Source of the DNA: Macrostomum hystrix
Taxonomy: Eukaryota > Platyhelminthes > Macrostomidae
Assembly: GCA_950097015.1 (NCBI GenBank)
Contig: CATNEN010000001.1
Coordinates: 10,201,001 to 10,265,000, forward strand
Direction of reading: 5' to 3'
DNA: 64,000 bases
The notes beneath the pieces were generated by a model. The model was not told the origin of the DNA and did not search any database. It saw only the letters and a list, made by a program, of their open reading frames with translations. How positions within the stretch are numbered: the stretch's first letter is position 1; every line of letters begins with the position of its first letter. Below are positions 9,099 to 19,852 of this stretch, one piece after another. A program made the translations under genes and the position numbers.

Positions 9099-10456
9099 AT
9101 GCCACGAACGTCAAAAATGTCTAATATAATTAAGCAACATGTTGCTGGAAGGCGTTGCAGAACAGTTAAAATTTCGTACGAGCAATCCAGAAAGAGGATT
9201 AGGATTTCGAATGAGTAAGTTGAAAAAAATTATTTTTTAAATGGAAATTTTCCAGACATTAATAATTAATAAAGGTGTTACTTATGAAATACGTACCCCT
9301 GCCTGTATTTTACAGGATTCAGGATGATGACTGGATTGACGTAGATCAAACTGCGCCCACCAGTGCGTCATCCAATAGTTCTGATTTGAATCCCCAATGC
9401 ATGCAAGAGGATCAAAACGCACCACGCAAGTCCCGCTACGCTAAGGCTTCAGAAGAACTTTCAAAAGCGTGGCGAGATAAACGTCGCAATTTGTACAACT
9501 CCTACAGCAAAATGCATCATCGGCGAGGTGTCTGCCAACTGTGCAATGAAATGGAGAGCTCCCTCCGATGCAACATGTGTGGCCTAAGAGAGGTTTGCAC
9601 AAGTTACATGAACTACCAGCACAGGCATAATCCTCTACATGTAGTGGAGCAATGGAATGTAGGTTTATAAGAGTTAAATAACTGTATAGAAAAGCTATTT
9701 ATTTATAGCTTTTTCTATAAAAGAAAATTTATAGAAAAGTATATACGAGCGTACGAGTATAAAATAACTCTATACTCAAACGATGAAATGTTTGATATTA
9801 TTTATACGGAAAATATTTTAAACGTACGCCTGACACTGACGTGTCAGATCGAGTGTTCGTTTGGAGATCAAGAGGAGCACGATGGAACATACTTGATCGA
9901 TGCTGTATTCTTCACTGAAGACGGTAAGATCGAGGTGTAATGTTTTACTAATTTTTTTGCTTTGAAACTTATATTTTTAATTACGACTGTCATGTTTTTT
10001 CTCAAGAGCACTATTTGTGTTTTTAGGCCATTGCATTGACTGTAAAAATTGAACTTGTAAAACCAGTACAGTAATTCTAAATTACATTCCTAAATCTTAA
10101 TTGGGTTAAAGCCTCGACATTAATGTTTTAGGTCGATGCAGAAGGTCGTTGCAAAAAGCTAGCGCGTAAATAAAGAGAAATTTGTGCAGCTTATTTAGAC
10201 AGCCTCCTAAGAATATAATCAAGAAAGAAAAAAGCCACCTTTTCTTCTGCTGTATTAGAGTTTAAATTCACCATTTCATGACTCATTTGCAGCTGAAGAA
10301 TTGAACGTCAAGCTTCGTATGTGCAGATGCACAACCATCTCTCAGGCTATGTTGTACCTCGGCTACTGGCCATTGCAAGCAGTCCCTGAGCGCATCCACG
10401 TGCCTAAGGCTGTTTCGTCTTTTCTTCCTTATGGAGTCGCTAAGACATTGCACTAG
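9099..10456 (+). pseudogene. KDZ-transposase-associated cysteine-cluster (CxC) gene, truncated
   Basis: Four exons fit in frame with GT-AG introns: 9099-9214, 9316-9658, 9848-9923 and 10293-10456. Exon 2 has the signature VCQLCNEMESSLRCNMC, then a CTSYMNYQHRHNPLHVVEQW stretch. Exon 4 carries MCRCTTISQAMLYLGYWPLQ. Together these match the Cys-cluster module found at the N-terminus of Kyakuja-Dileera-Zisupton transposases. The following catalytic KDZ region is absent: a TAG ends the frame at 10454-10456 and a different transposon starts 90 bp later. The ATG directly follows a polypyrimidine-CAG, so the true 5' end could be an acceptor site. Exon boundaries were chosen by phase and are well supported for 1-2 and 3-4, less so for 2-3. 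Confidence 0.6.
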
Positions 10457-10546
10457 CGCGTCTTTGTTCTCAATATGTAAAGCACTCGAGCTACGATAAA
10501 GCACTCACATAAAATTAAGTGAAATTTTGGGCATGTAAGTAAAGTA

Positions 10547-10645
10547 CACTGTAAGTCAAACGTGGCCACTAAAGAGCCACAAAGTGGCCCACTAGTGGCC
10601 GTATGTTAATGTGGCCGAATGGTAGCCAAACTCATTGTGGAAGGA
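10547..10645 (+). repeat. left terminal and subterminal repeats of the CACTG element
   Basis: The terminal CACTGTAA is the inverse of the right end. Several GTGGCC motifs in both orientations follow within 90 bp. Confidence 0.7.
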
Positions 10646-11390
10646 AAACCCTTTTTTCCTTGTCAGTTGGCGAAAAAACTTCCCTAGAACGATTTTTTTG
10701 TAAATAACAGTTTTTACGTACCTGCCTGTGTGGGTTAAAGGTTTAATCATTTTTTTTCACCGGCTCCTACTTGCGCTATTTACAATTAACGACTAATTTA
10801 TTATTTATTTTATAGTAACAGCCTAAAATTATCAATGCAAAATTTAATTATTTTTTTAGTACTATAATGGTAAAAATAATAGGATTAAAATATCAGTGCA
10901 TGAATTGAAAACAGTACTTTTGTTTAAACGTTACCCTATAAAGTGCGCAAGTTAACAGATTGTGCAATATGGCTGCCTCTCAATACCCTCTCTTTTACAT
11001 TCAGATATTCTACATATCCATTGTCCTCTCTCCTTTCACACGTTTGTCGTTGACTTAGCCAAGCGCTCTATAGCTTCCACTGATATAGTTCCGTTTATAA
11101 ATTGAAAATTTCTTGCAATAAGGTTCTTGCAATAAGGTTCTTGCAATAAGTTTCTTGCAATTTCTTGCAACTTTTAAGAAGGCATCCCTCTTGCTATTCC
11201 TACCTACTATATTATTAATACATTTATTGTTTACTTTTTAATAAACATTTTATTTGTTTTTATAAGACTAACTAAAGCCAAGGGCTGAGGCTAGGCTAAT
11301 ACTAATAGGTAATTAATAGGGCAAATTGAAATTAGTAGAAATAATAATATCCCTCCCAGCATAACATCATCAAAATATTCCACATTAATC

Positions 11391-12784
11391 ATGTTGAAGT
11401 TTTCCGTTTTTCAACTATTTGTTCTGTTTATGTATTGCTGCAAATGTAATTATTCAACAAATGAAAGTTCTTCATTTCATTATCACTATAAGTATTTTTG
11501 TGCCAACCAATTCATTCACAATAGACGATTCCATTGCCCTATCAAGGGCTGTATTGTTACCTCTAAGGCAAAAGCTCTAATTTTTCGACATCTAAAAAAT
11601 AGTCATTTTCGTTCTCAACAAACTCTGAATAGAAGAACAATTAATTCAATTCGAAACCCTTTGCCTATCATTAACAGGCCTTCAGCTAATCCAGAGCTTG
11701 ATGAAGCTGAAGCCCAAATTGAATCTACAATAACTAGGCCTATTATAGATAGCAATCCTAATATATTGATTGCTAATACCCCTAATGTCAATGAAGAAGT
11801 TGAAGAGAGACATAAGTCAATTGAACTAGCTAAAGATATAAATAATCCTTTAAAAACCTTGGATTCCAGATGTGGCATCGTAAATTTGAACCAAGCAAGT
11901 GCAAATACTTTAAAAAATGAAATACAAGTTGACTTAGCTCAGAAAATAGTTTTATTTTTTATTAATGATCGTGACAAGTATGGTTTTCCAATAATATAAT
12001 GAGAATTATGTTACTACATTGTGAGCTGCTGTCTTTGCTACTTGCTAATGATTCTATAGGAATAATATATAATGAGGAATCCTTAAAGCTACTTATTTTA
12101 GAACATAATTCACTAGTTTATTCAAAATGTAAACTTCATTACCTTTTACATTATCCAGAACTAATTGTACAATTCAATGGTCTTAAAGTTGCTTGGTCAA
12201 TGCGATATGAATCTGTGCATCAAATTTTTAAGAATATTGCTCGTATTTCACGAAATTTTAAAAATATTTCTTTGACTTGTTCATCACGGTATCAGACTAG
12301 ACTAGCCATAATTCTGCCTTCATTATGTCATTCTTACCAAACTGCATCATCTTTGACAACCCTCCAACTTAAAGTTGCACTTGGAGAAAATATTGTAAGG
12401 CAAATTGCACAATATTTGAATATTCATACTGGTGATATTCCAGATTTTTGTCAGCAAACACAAAGACTGCAAATTAATGGCTTTATATATCATGCCCCAA
12501 CTCTTAAGCAGCGACAAGTAATAGTTGAGGATGTCAGTACAGAAGATCAGACTGAGCCATTGCTAGCACTTATTTGGAAAATAATATTCATTCGTAACAA
12601 ATGGCTTATTATTACACGACCAATGAAGTCTTACTTCATGCCAACATATTTTGCATATTATTGTAAGCCATCAGGAAAAACTCATATCATTCAGCCACCA
12701 TTTCATTTTCCTCATCCACCAGTGAATGTTGCTCTTGTTAATGGAAAAGAATATGTTATATTATCACATTTTATATCCTTGTAG
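11391..12784 (+). pseudogene. EnSpm-type transposase relic lacking its central region
   Basis: Two overlapping frames. The first (11391-11999) carries a C2H2-like array: CKCNYSTNESSSFHYHYKYF, then FHCPIKGC with HLKNSH spacing. The second (11999-12784) has KLHYLLHYPELI and SMRYESVHQIFKNIARISRNFKNISLT. Those blocks match the N- and C-terminal parts of a metazoan transposon protein whose hallmark is MRFE-KH-FK-NFKN. The several-hundred-residue catalytic middle expected between them is missing, and the join at 11997-12000 (TAATG) is out of frame. An internal deletion is the simplest reading. The gene cannot encode active enzyme. Confidence 0.65.
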
Positions 12785-12984
12785 GTAGGTACTAGTGTTA
12801 ATATGCTTATATTTATAATAAGACTCATTAAAAAATCTACTCTTGCTTTTAAAACTGAAATGATTGTAATAAAACCAATATAAATTAACCAAAAATTTAA
12901 GAAACTAAAATTTGCTATCACAAAAATTGAACTGTATCTATAATAGGGACTACATATTTATTGTCTTACTGTATCCCGCAGCTA

Positions 12985-13386
12985 ATGCCAATCTACAAGT
13001 TTAGAACACCGAATGGGGAGCAGCGAGTGTGTTTAAACATTGCTCCTGGAACTGCATTTTCCGACATTCTTTGCTCAGTGCAATCTGCATTGGGTGTTCA
13101 AGGAATTGTGCAGCTATCAACAGAGGATGGCTTTGTCATTGGAGATTGTAGCACTCTCGACGCACTTATGGAGAGCATCTTTGTGGCTGAAGTCAAGCCA
13201 CAGCCTTCTGTTTCTGAGACGCATCTAGCTATTCCGCTCATCTACAGCTTGCCAGAGCTGGCCTCAGACATTGAGGATAGGATCCGTGCTGCCAACACAC
13301 CTGAGAAGGCTGCTGCCTTGAAGTTAGACACATCATTTGTTAGTGAAATAGCTGCGGGTTTGCAATCCGATGATCTGTCCTCGTGA
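12985..13386 (+). CDS. PB1/ubiquitin-like N-terminal exon of the element's second gene, 133 aa
   Basis: The ATG follows a CCCGCAG acceptor-like site by three bases. The first about 75 residues look like a PB1/ubiquitin-type fold (MPIYKFRTPNGEQRV, a GTAFSDILCSVQSAL helix, then STEDGF). The next block, IPLIYSLPELASDIEDRIRAA, resembles the segment following this domain in animal transposon proteins often annotated as SAM-domain-3-like. The frame stops at 13384, and the natural continuation appears at 19876, 6.5 kb away. This is therefore either the first coding exon of a gene with a very long intron or a gene split by an insertion. Confidence 0.5.
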   Translation: MPIYKFRTPNGEQRVCLNIAPGTAFSDILCSVQSALGVQGIVQLSTEDGFVIGDCSTLDALMESIFVAEVKPQPSVSETHLAIPLIYSLPELASDIEDRIRAANTPEKAAALKLDTSFVSEIAAGLQSDDLSS

Positions 13387-14972
13387 AAGAAAGGAGTGTG
13401 GGGATGGCGATAGAGTCGGAAGTCATACCGCAAGGGCTCGCGAATTGCCGCGGAAAGAGGGATGAAGGGAGAGATGAAGGGAGAGACAGTGGATGCAGGG
13501 AGTGGTCCTCTCGGCCTCAGGCTGGCCAGTCCCACTCAACCCATAGGCCACAGGCATGACTGCCGTGCCTACCCCAAGCAGTGCTCGAAACCGGCTAAAA
13601 GTCTAAATAGATGTCGGACTACCCGCAAGCGGATAGGACAGGGCTAGGTAGCCTACTGTCATCAGTAGCATGTTCGTAACTGACTCCTAAACTTGGTAGC
13701 AGTGGTCGACTCGGCCTAGGCTCTTGTCTTAGAAATGCGGAAAGGCTATCGGCAAAGCGGAAAATGATCTAGGGTAGCGCCACCACCCAATGCGCCTACG
13801 TTGCCACCGCAGACATTTGGGAACTTGGGTCCCCGGAGCTCGCAGCTCCTAGTTTGTCACACAGATCTTAGACAAGCCGAAAAAATAGAGCCTTCTGTAA
13901 CTTCCGTTTTAGACTAGGGTGAAGACCCCAGAATGGATCGAGACACGCCTCACCAGGGGATTCCTGAATTTGCGCTACAGTGGTCTAGAAAGGTGGTACT
14001 CAGAACCTGAAAAAGAAACCCATAGCCAGAATCCTACTCATGAAACATCAGACACATTCTGTACATTAGGCTACAGCCTACGCATTAGATGACTAGCAAA
14101 TCCGAATCTGTGTGAGTTGAGGAAATCAGAGGCAGGAGAGGCTAAGCTGAACACTGGCTGAGTGATTATGCGAGCGTAAGATTAAAAGATCATCACCCCC
14201 CACTCCCTTGGCGGTGGAAGCGAGAGGGGGAACGGAAGGGAAACTCAATTGGCAGAGGAGCTCGACACGCACTCCCAGTTCCGCCAGGAAACGAGGAAAA
14301 CCCGCCAAGGAATTCCCCACCCCTGGGTAGAAAGGCAACACGTGCTACACCCCGCATTTTACTTGCAGATCCCTAGCTCCATATTACTCTCATGCGCGCT
14401 TACAATTGCCTTCCTGCCGCAGCTTTCAGCTCGGCTGTGCCAGAGCCCGCCCCCTAGGCGATTAGCCACTCATGACCGAGGGCTGTCTATTGATAAAATA
14501 AAAGTAAAAAGGAGACATAATAAAAGAAGTTAAGTTGTTATAAAGTTAAGCCCAATAAGTTAAAATGCTTAGATTAGATAGTTTATTAGGCGAAAAAGTT
14601 CCTAGCTTCCCTCCCACTAAATGCCGCCTAACTAATAGAAAGCCCCTTAGGAGCAATAATTGCAAACCGCTGCGCGGATTACTTATCTGGACGCTTCGGC
14701 CGCGTGCTGCAATCCCGTTGTTCTCGGGGAAGAGGATGGGGTAAGATAGTAAAAGCCGGGAAGGGAAAAATGCTGCGAGTCGGCAAGGGGCCAACACGCT
14801 TGGAGCTCAAAGGCTCAATTTAGAGCTCACCTAAGAGGTGGCTTGCGCTTAGGGAATGGGAACAGGCAATTGGCCTGCGCTAGCTGCGGAGCTATGAGCT
14901 CTAGGGTCTATGCCCTAAATGGGTCTGGGGGATAATCCTGGGTCCGGTGGGAGTCCGGCCCGGCAAAAGTAA
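13387..14972. other. GC-richer inserted-looking DNA without recognised gene
   Basis: Composition changes abruptly after 13386. Several short ORFs on both strands lack coding character. A short GGGAGAGATGAA duplication lies near 13460-13490. Confidence 0.4.
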
Positions 14973-15659
14973 GTCCGGCAGGGGAGAAAGGGAAGAGCCG
15001 GTGGGAGGAAAGAGGTCCTAGAGGGAGCAGCGCAGCGCGCTTTCTTAAATAGGCCTTGCAGCACGCCAACCCCGACATCCATCAAAGCAACCCACATTCG
15101 CGCCAGCCTGTCATCGAGGAATTGAAGCGGCGGTTGCCGCCCCAATTGCCCAATGAACCGGCGGCGGGAAACGACAGATGTTCTGCGCGAACAGCCGTCG
15201 GCAGTCAGCCAGCGATTGTTACTCCGCCGGGACAATGGGAAGCGCAGGCGCCGACCTGCCTACAGTGACATTTACATGTATCTAAAGGAGGGAGGTCATA
15301 AAGTCGAGCTGGGCTCGACTACTGTAAAGAAGAGGGGACATGAAGAATTTTACGATCACTCATAACGCGTGAGTGAGCCCCTATATCTGATCGCGGTTTG
15401 GAGGGGAATTATGACCTAAACTAGTTCATACAGTAACATTATGGCCGCGATCAGTCATTCCTACGGGGAGTCTAGACAACTCCGGAGAGAGAGGATTCGG
15501 CAGCTACTTGATTCACCGCCGCCTCAAACCCGGCCCTAAGATTAATGATCTTGTCTTGTGACCAGCTGCTATGTGGGTCGCAATTATTAGTTACTTAAAA
15601 ATTTGAAAAATTATGCTGGCTCACACTCCCACTCGATTCCCGCAGCACACTCCACATCA
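14973..15659. repeat. 687-bp direct repeat, copy 1
   Basis: Pairs with 19166-19852 at the same length, with three substitutions noticed (about 0.4%). It contains a small perfect hairpin (GTCGAG...CTCGAC near 15303) and a GATCGCGG/CCGCGATC inverted pair around 15390-15452. On the minus strand it begins TGATGTGG, but no CA end, primer site or target duplication was found, so it is not called an LTR. Confidence 0.85.
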
Positions 15660-16536
15660 CTCCACCTTCGCTCACTTTCACGTAAGACACTTACGTGCCT
15701 ACTGACAGTAGTAGCGGGGTGTCTCGAGAATCGAGGGGACAAAAAATTTACCTACAACATACCGTAGAGAACCCTAGGAAGAATTCCGCTAGAGAAGAAA
15801 TCCTAATGCGTACGTACGTACGGCTATAAATAGATTGGTGCGAGAGTATAAACGGTCGGCGCCCCTAGCGACTAAGGGATAGAGTCCTGAGGGGAGGTGG
15901 GTGCGCATTCCGGTCGCGGCGATGTTGTTCTCGTTGCCCAGGGGGTGCCTCGTCCCGGCCCGCCTTCTTCTCCAGGTGGTTGCAGCTCGTCCCAGTTCTC
16001 CCTGCCCGGCTTGGTCTCGGTTGCGCAATCCTGGGAGGCCCCGGCCGTCTTGCCTTGAGTCCGAGGGGTCCGGCCGTGCTCTCCCCAGGTGGGTCCAGGT
16101 TGTTCAGCCCGTTTGCGCCCTTGCCGATCCGGTTGCCGGGCCTTGGTGGCCTCTGATTCGCCGCGCGTCGGTGTTCACAGCTGGCCGTGCCCGAAAATGC
16201 TCGCCGGGCCGGGTGCCGAGCCGTTGCGCGCGGTCCGATCGGTGCTGCAGCTGGTCGCAGCCGGAGAAAACCGCTGCTCAGGCCGCTCAGTTACGCTGCT
16301 GCCGGCCGCGATATCTCCTCACCGAAAAATCAAGGCCCCAATAACTAAACTACAACTATGGCCCCCCTTACTCATGGAATTTCCCACGATCCTTCCCGAG
16401 CCTTCCTATTGGCTGGCGCCCCGGCCACCAAAACCCCTAGCCAAACTGTTACAAAAATAATAGCCACTTGATGCTCCATTGACTTCAGGCCTGTTATTCC
16501 TGTAAATTTCGCCTGTAAATCGTAAACTTGACCAAA
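15660..16536. other. GC-rich stretch, no supported gene
   Basis: Several long open frames overlap on both strands between 15789 and 16460, as expected by chance in GC-rich DNA. None shows a recognisable motif. Confidence 0.4.
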
Positions 16537-17279
16537 ATGCGCCTAACCAACTCTGCCATCCTTCCGCTTGCTGAGGTGCCAGCCCCGGCCCCGCATCTGC
16601 CTGGAGAAGAAAGGTGAGTTATATTGCTTCTACTCGGCCTTCCAAGGCCGGTTATGGAGGGGTTATTCAAAAGTGATTGAACGATAATTAGGCTAGCTAG
16701 GATAATTACAGCAGTTCCCGGCACCCCCATCCTGATTCTTATCTATGATTGATCTTAACCCAAACCCGGATCCCTCAGCCCGCTAAGTTGAGAAATCCCA
16801 GTGAAATCCTAAGTTAGAGTTAAATTGAGTTTGAATCGTAAACATTGCGCGAATCGGCTATCATTGTTATCGAGTACTACGATCCTGCCCTCCTACTTTC
16901 AGAGAGGCCGTGCCGCAGCCACCCATGAAAATTACCTTCGCCATTGGTAAGTTGCCGCGATTCGGTTTTACCCCTGATCTCTAATTTAAACCACCATCTG
17001 ACATTCTCACCTGAGAAAGACCGCCTTTGACTATTCCTCAACGAAAGATCACTGAATTCCTACACCCACCCTCCGCCATAACTACTCAACTATTCACTTA
17101 TTAATGGAATAAAACCTATTCCACCTTCCACAGATATAGAAGTAGCGCCCGGCGTTCTCGTCGCCGCTGGGGGGTGCATGGGCAAGGCCCTAGTGGGCTC
17201 GCTGGGCCGGGCCGCGATGGCCGGCCTGTTCGTTACCGCAGGAGCGGTATTATTAGCCTGCCTCCGCCAGCGCCAGTAA
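16537..17279 (+). CDS. three-exon gene for an 88-aa tail-anchored membrane protein
   Basis: Exons 16537-16613, 16903-16946 and 17134-17279 join in frame with canonical sites (AG|GTGAGT, TTTCAG|A, G|GTAAGT, CCACAG|A). The ATG has A at -3 and an in-frame stop just upstream. The N-terminal half is proline-rich (LAEVPAPAPHLPGEE). Exon 3 encodes a Gly/Ala-rich helix (AGGCMGKALVGSLGRAAMAG) running into the hydrophobic LFVTAGAVLLACL and a terminal RQRQ. That C-terminus resembles tail anchors of outer-mitochondrial or ER proteins (Bcl-2-type tails look similar), but no BH domain is visible. The family is unknown. It lies between the 687-bp repeats and so may travel with that inserted block. Confidence 0.5.
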
Positions 17280-18388
17280 AAGGCGCCGAGGAAGAACGAT
17301 TTAAGTTTTCGGGAGTTTTTTTACAAAGACTTTGACTCCCAGCGCTATTGTACATAACCCCAAGCTATACCTTCCCTACAATTCCCCCTGTTTACTAGGG
17401 CCGGCCGCCCTTATGCTGTACGACATTAGTTATCTGTTTGGTTTGCTCGCCATTTGGTTTTGACCAAAAAAAATGCGTATATACGCTACTAATAATATAT
17501 ATATCCCGAAGGAGAAACGGTGATGTGTGCTGATTACATGATTTCTCTGGCTGGTTTCCTTGATTTAAAAGATCGGTGCTACATGCTTAGAGAATTCTAA
17601 AGAACAACGCGTCATTCCCAGTTTACATCTAAAGCGAGCTCCCTCAATAATAATAAGGTGGACATGGAACTAATCGAAAAATTACAACAGAGAGGCTTGC
17701 TTAGGTGCCCGCAGTCTAGTGGATTCATCTACGTAAACAACCCTGTCCTTTTCGCTGTGCCCTCATTCACTTCTCACCTCCCTTAGAAAAGGAGCCACCA
17801 TTGAAATACTCTGCCTTCCAAACCAATAAGAAAACCTCCCTCAGCCTGAGCTAAATGCCTGCCAGTTCCCTGTTCAAACACCCACCCCATTCCAAACTTA
17901 GAGTGCCTATCATACCACCCCGCTCACTTTGGCGGGTTGGTATCCCTCCTAGTATAGAAATCTGTCCCCAGATGAACCAACTCCACGGCCCACCCGAAAC
18001 AAAGCGATATAGAGGGTGCCATTCACAATGTGGTGCGAGTAATTTTAAATGTTTGAGAAAAGAAGGGTGCACGCCCTAGACTGCTGCAGTTAGAAATTAT
18101 CTCAAACGAAAAGCTTACTAGGGAGTTTCACCCCACTATGTATGTTTTTGGGTTTTTGACTAAAATTGTAAGAGTTTTTAGAATAAGATTTTTGTGCCAA
18201 GACGGCTTTTAAATGAGAGAAGGGAAAAGCATGCACAGTAGGAAGAAAAACAAGAGGTGCGCGGTGCGAGCTGTTAATAACGGGAAAAAGGATGGGGAGA
18301 ACAAGGGAAGGATTTGGCGGGTAGGGCTTACCATGGATACCTCTCGCGCATTATCATGCTCCATTCGGATTCTAAAGATCCTATCCTC
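17280..18388. other. no recognised gene
   Basis: Mixed-composition DNA with a TA microsatellite near 17490-17505. Overlapping ORFs at 17851-18079 on both strands lack coding features. Confidence 0.4.
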
Positions 18389-18931
18389 CTATTCTTCCTT
18401 AATGGGCGTACTCTCCACTATGTCCCCACTATCACCTTCAATCTGTCTCACCATGCGGCCGAGCGTGCTGTCGCCTGGTGGCGTCTCCTCGATGGTTGAC
18501 GCTTCCACTGCCCAGCTATGCCATGGCGTGGAGGCTAGCCCGGAAGATTGCCTCCAGACGGCTTCGCCAACTAGCTCTCCCACCAGCTGGTGCTCGAGAT
18601 CCCACCTGCCAGGTATCCGGGTAGCCTGTAGCCAGGACATGAGGGCTTCGGGCACCGCCATGCCCCAGTCTTCTGGCGGACAGTAATGCGGCCACCGGAG
18701 ATTCCAAGGCAGGGTCTCCTCGTCCTCACCTCTTGGCGGGCTCGGGTCCCGTTCCTCGACCCTAGCCACAGGCGGACCATAATCCAGGTACTCCTGCCGG
18801 CCAACTCTCGCCGATAGTCGGTGGCGACCGTCTCCAGCCACCAGGCCACAGTGATGCTCAGGCCAGCCATGTCGACAATCTCTGTTAAAATGAACTGACT
18901 GCGTCCCTTCTAAACTTCCCGGCTCCCCCAC
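18389..18931 (-). CDS. hypothetical Trp-rich protein, 180 aa
   Basis: I do not recognise this. Among several overlapping frames this one has the most protein-like composition. It is acidic, with nine tryptophans including LPWNLRWPHYCPPEDWG and ALMSWLQATRIPGRWDLEH, and ends IVESTPIKEE. It contains no membrane segment or known motif. It lies just inside the right 687-bp repeat on the minus strand, where the first gene of a minus-oriented element would sit if the repeats were terminal. A chance ORF in GC-rich DNA remains possible. Confidence 0.3.
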   Translation of the reverse strand: MGEPGSLEGTQSVHFNRDCRHGWPEHHCGLVAGDGRHRLSARVGRQEYLDYGPPVARVEERDPSPPRGEDEETLPWNLRWPHYCPPEDWGMAVPEALMSWLQATRIPGRWDLEHQLVGELVGEAVWRQSSGLASTPWHSWAVEASTIEETPPGDSTLGRMVRQIEGDSGDIVESTPIKEE

Positions 18932-19165
18932 TAACCTCCAGTCTAAATATCCCCAAGGGGGGAGAGGGGGGGAAGGAAAGGGGAGGGGAGTTCCTCAGCC
19001 CTAAAAGGCAGGCTTCCGCCTGAGCGAGAAAGGGATGGATTGGCTGTAGATTATTAGATTTCGCGAGTCAAAATCGAGAATGGCGTGATGGTGAGCCAAC
19101 CAGGAGGCGCCTAGCAGGGGAGAGCAGTCGCCCTCGACCACAAGGAATAGAGTATCCAGTGCTTC

Positions 19166-19852
19166 GTCCGGCAGGGGAGAAAGGGAAGAGCCGGTGGGAG
19201 GAAAGAGGTCCTAGAGGGAGCAGCGCAGCGCGCTTTCTTAAATAGGCCTTGCAGCACGCCAACCCCGAAATCCATCAAAGCAACCCACATTCGCGCCAGC
19301 CTGTCATCGAGGAATTGAAGCGGCGATTGCCGCCCCAATTTCCCAATGAACCGGCGGCGGGAAACGACAGATGTTCTGCGCGAACAGCCGTCGGCAGTCA
19401 GCCAGCGATTGTTACTCCGCCGGGACAATGGGAAGCGCAGGCGCCGACCTGCCTACAGTGACATTTACATGTATCTAAAGGAGGGAGGTCATAAAGTCGA
19501 GCTGGGCTCGACTACTGTAAAGAAGAGGGGACATGAAGAATTTTACGATCACTCATAACGCGTGAGTGAGCCCCTATATCTGATCGCGGTTTGGAGGGGA
19601 ATTATGACCTAAACTAGTTCATACAGTAACATTATGGCCGCGATCAGTCATTCCTACGGGGAGTCTAGACAACTCCGGAGAGAGAGGATTCGGCAGCTAC
19701 TTGATTCACCGCCGCCTCAAACCCGGCCCTAAGATTAATGATCTTGTCTTGTGACCAGCTGCTATGTGGGTCGCAATTATTAGTTACTTAAAAATTTGAA
19801 AAATTATGCTGGCTCACACTCCCACTCGATTCCCGCAGCACACTCCACATCA
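19166..19852. repeat. 687-bp direct repeat, copy 2
   Basis: Same orientation and length as 14973-15659. It ends exactly where the continuation of the second EnSpm gene resumes. Confidence 0.85.

Noticed and set aside
15789-16460. Overlapping GC-rich ORFs on both strands as a gene
   Set aside because: Frames overlap without domain or splice support; GC-rich DNA yields such ORFs by chance.
14973-19852. LTR retrotransposon bounded by the 687-bp repeats
   Set aside because: No TG...CA ends, primer site, purine tract, target duplication or pol genes could be found in either orientation.
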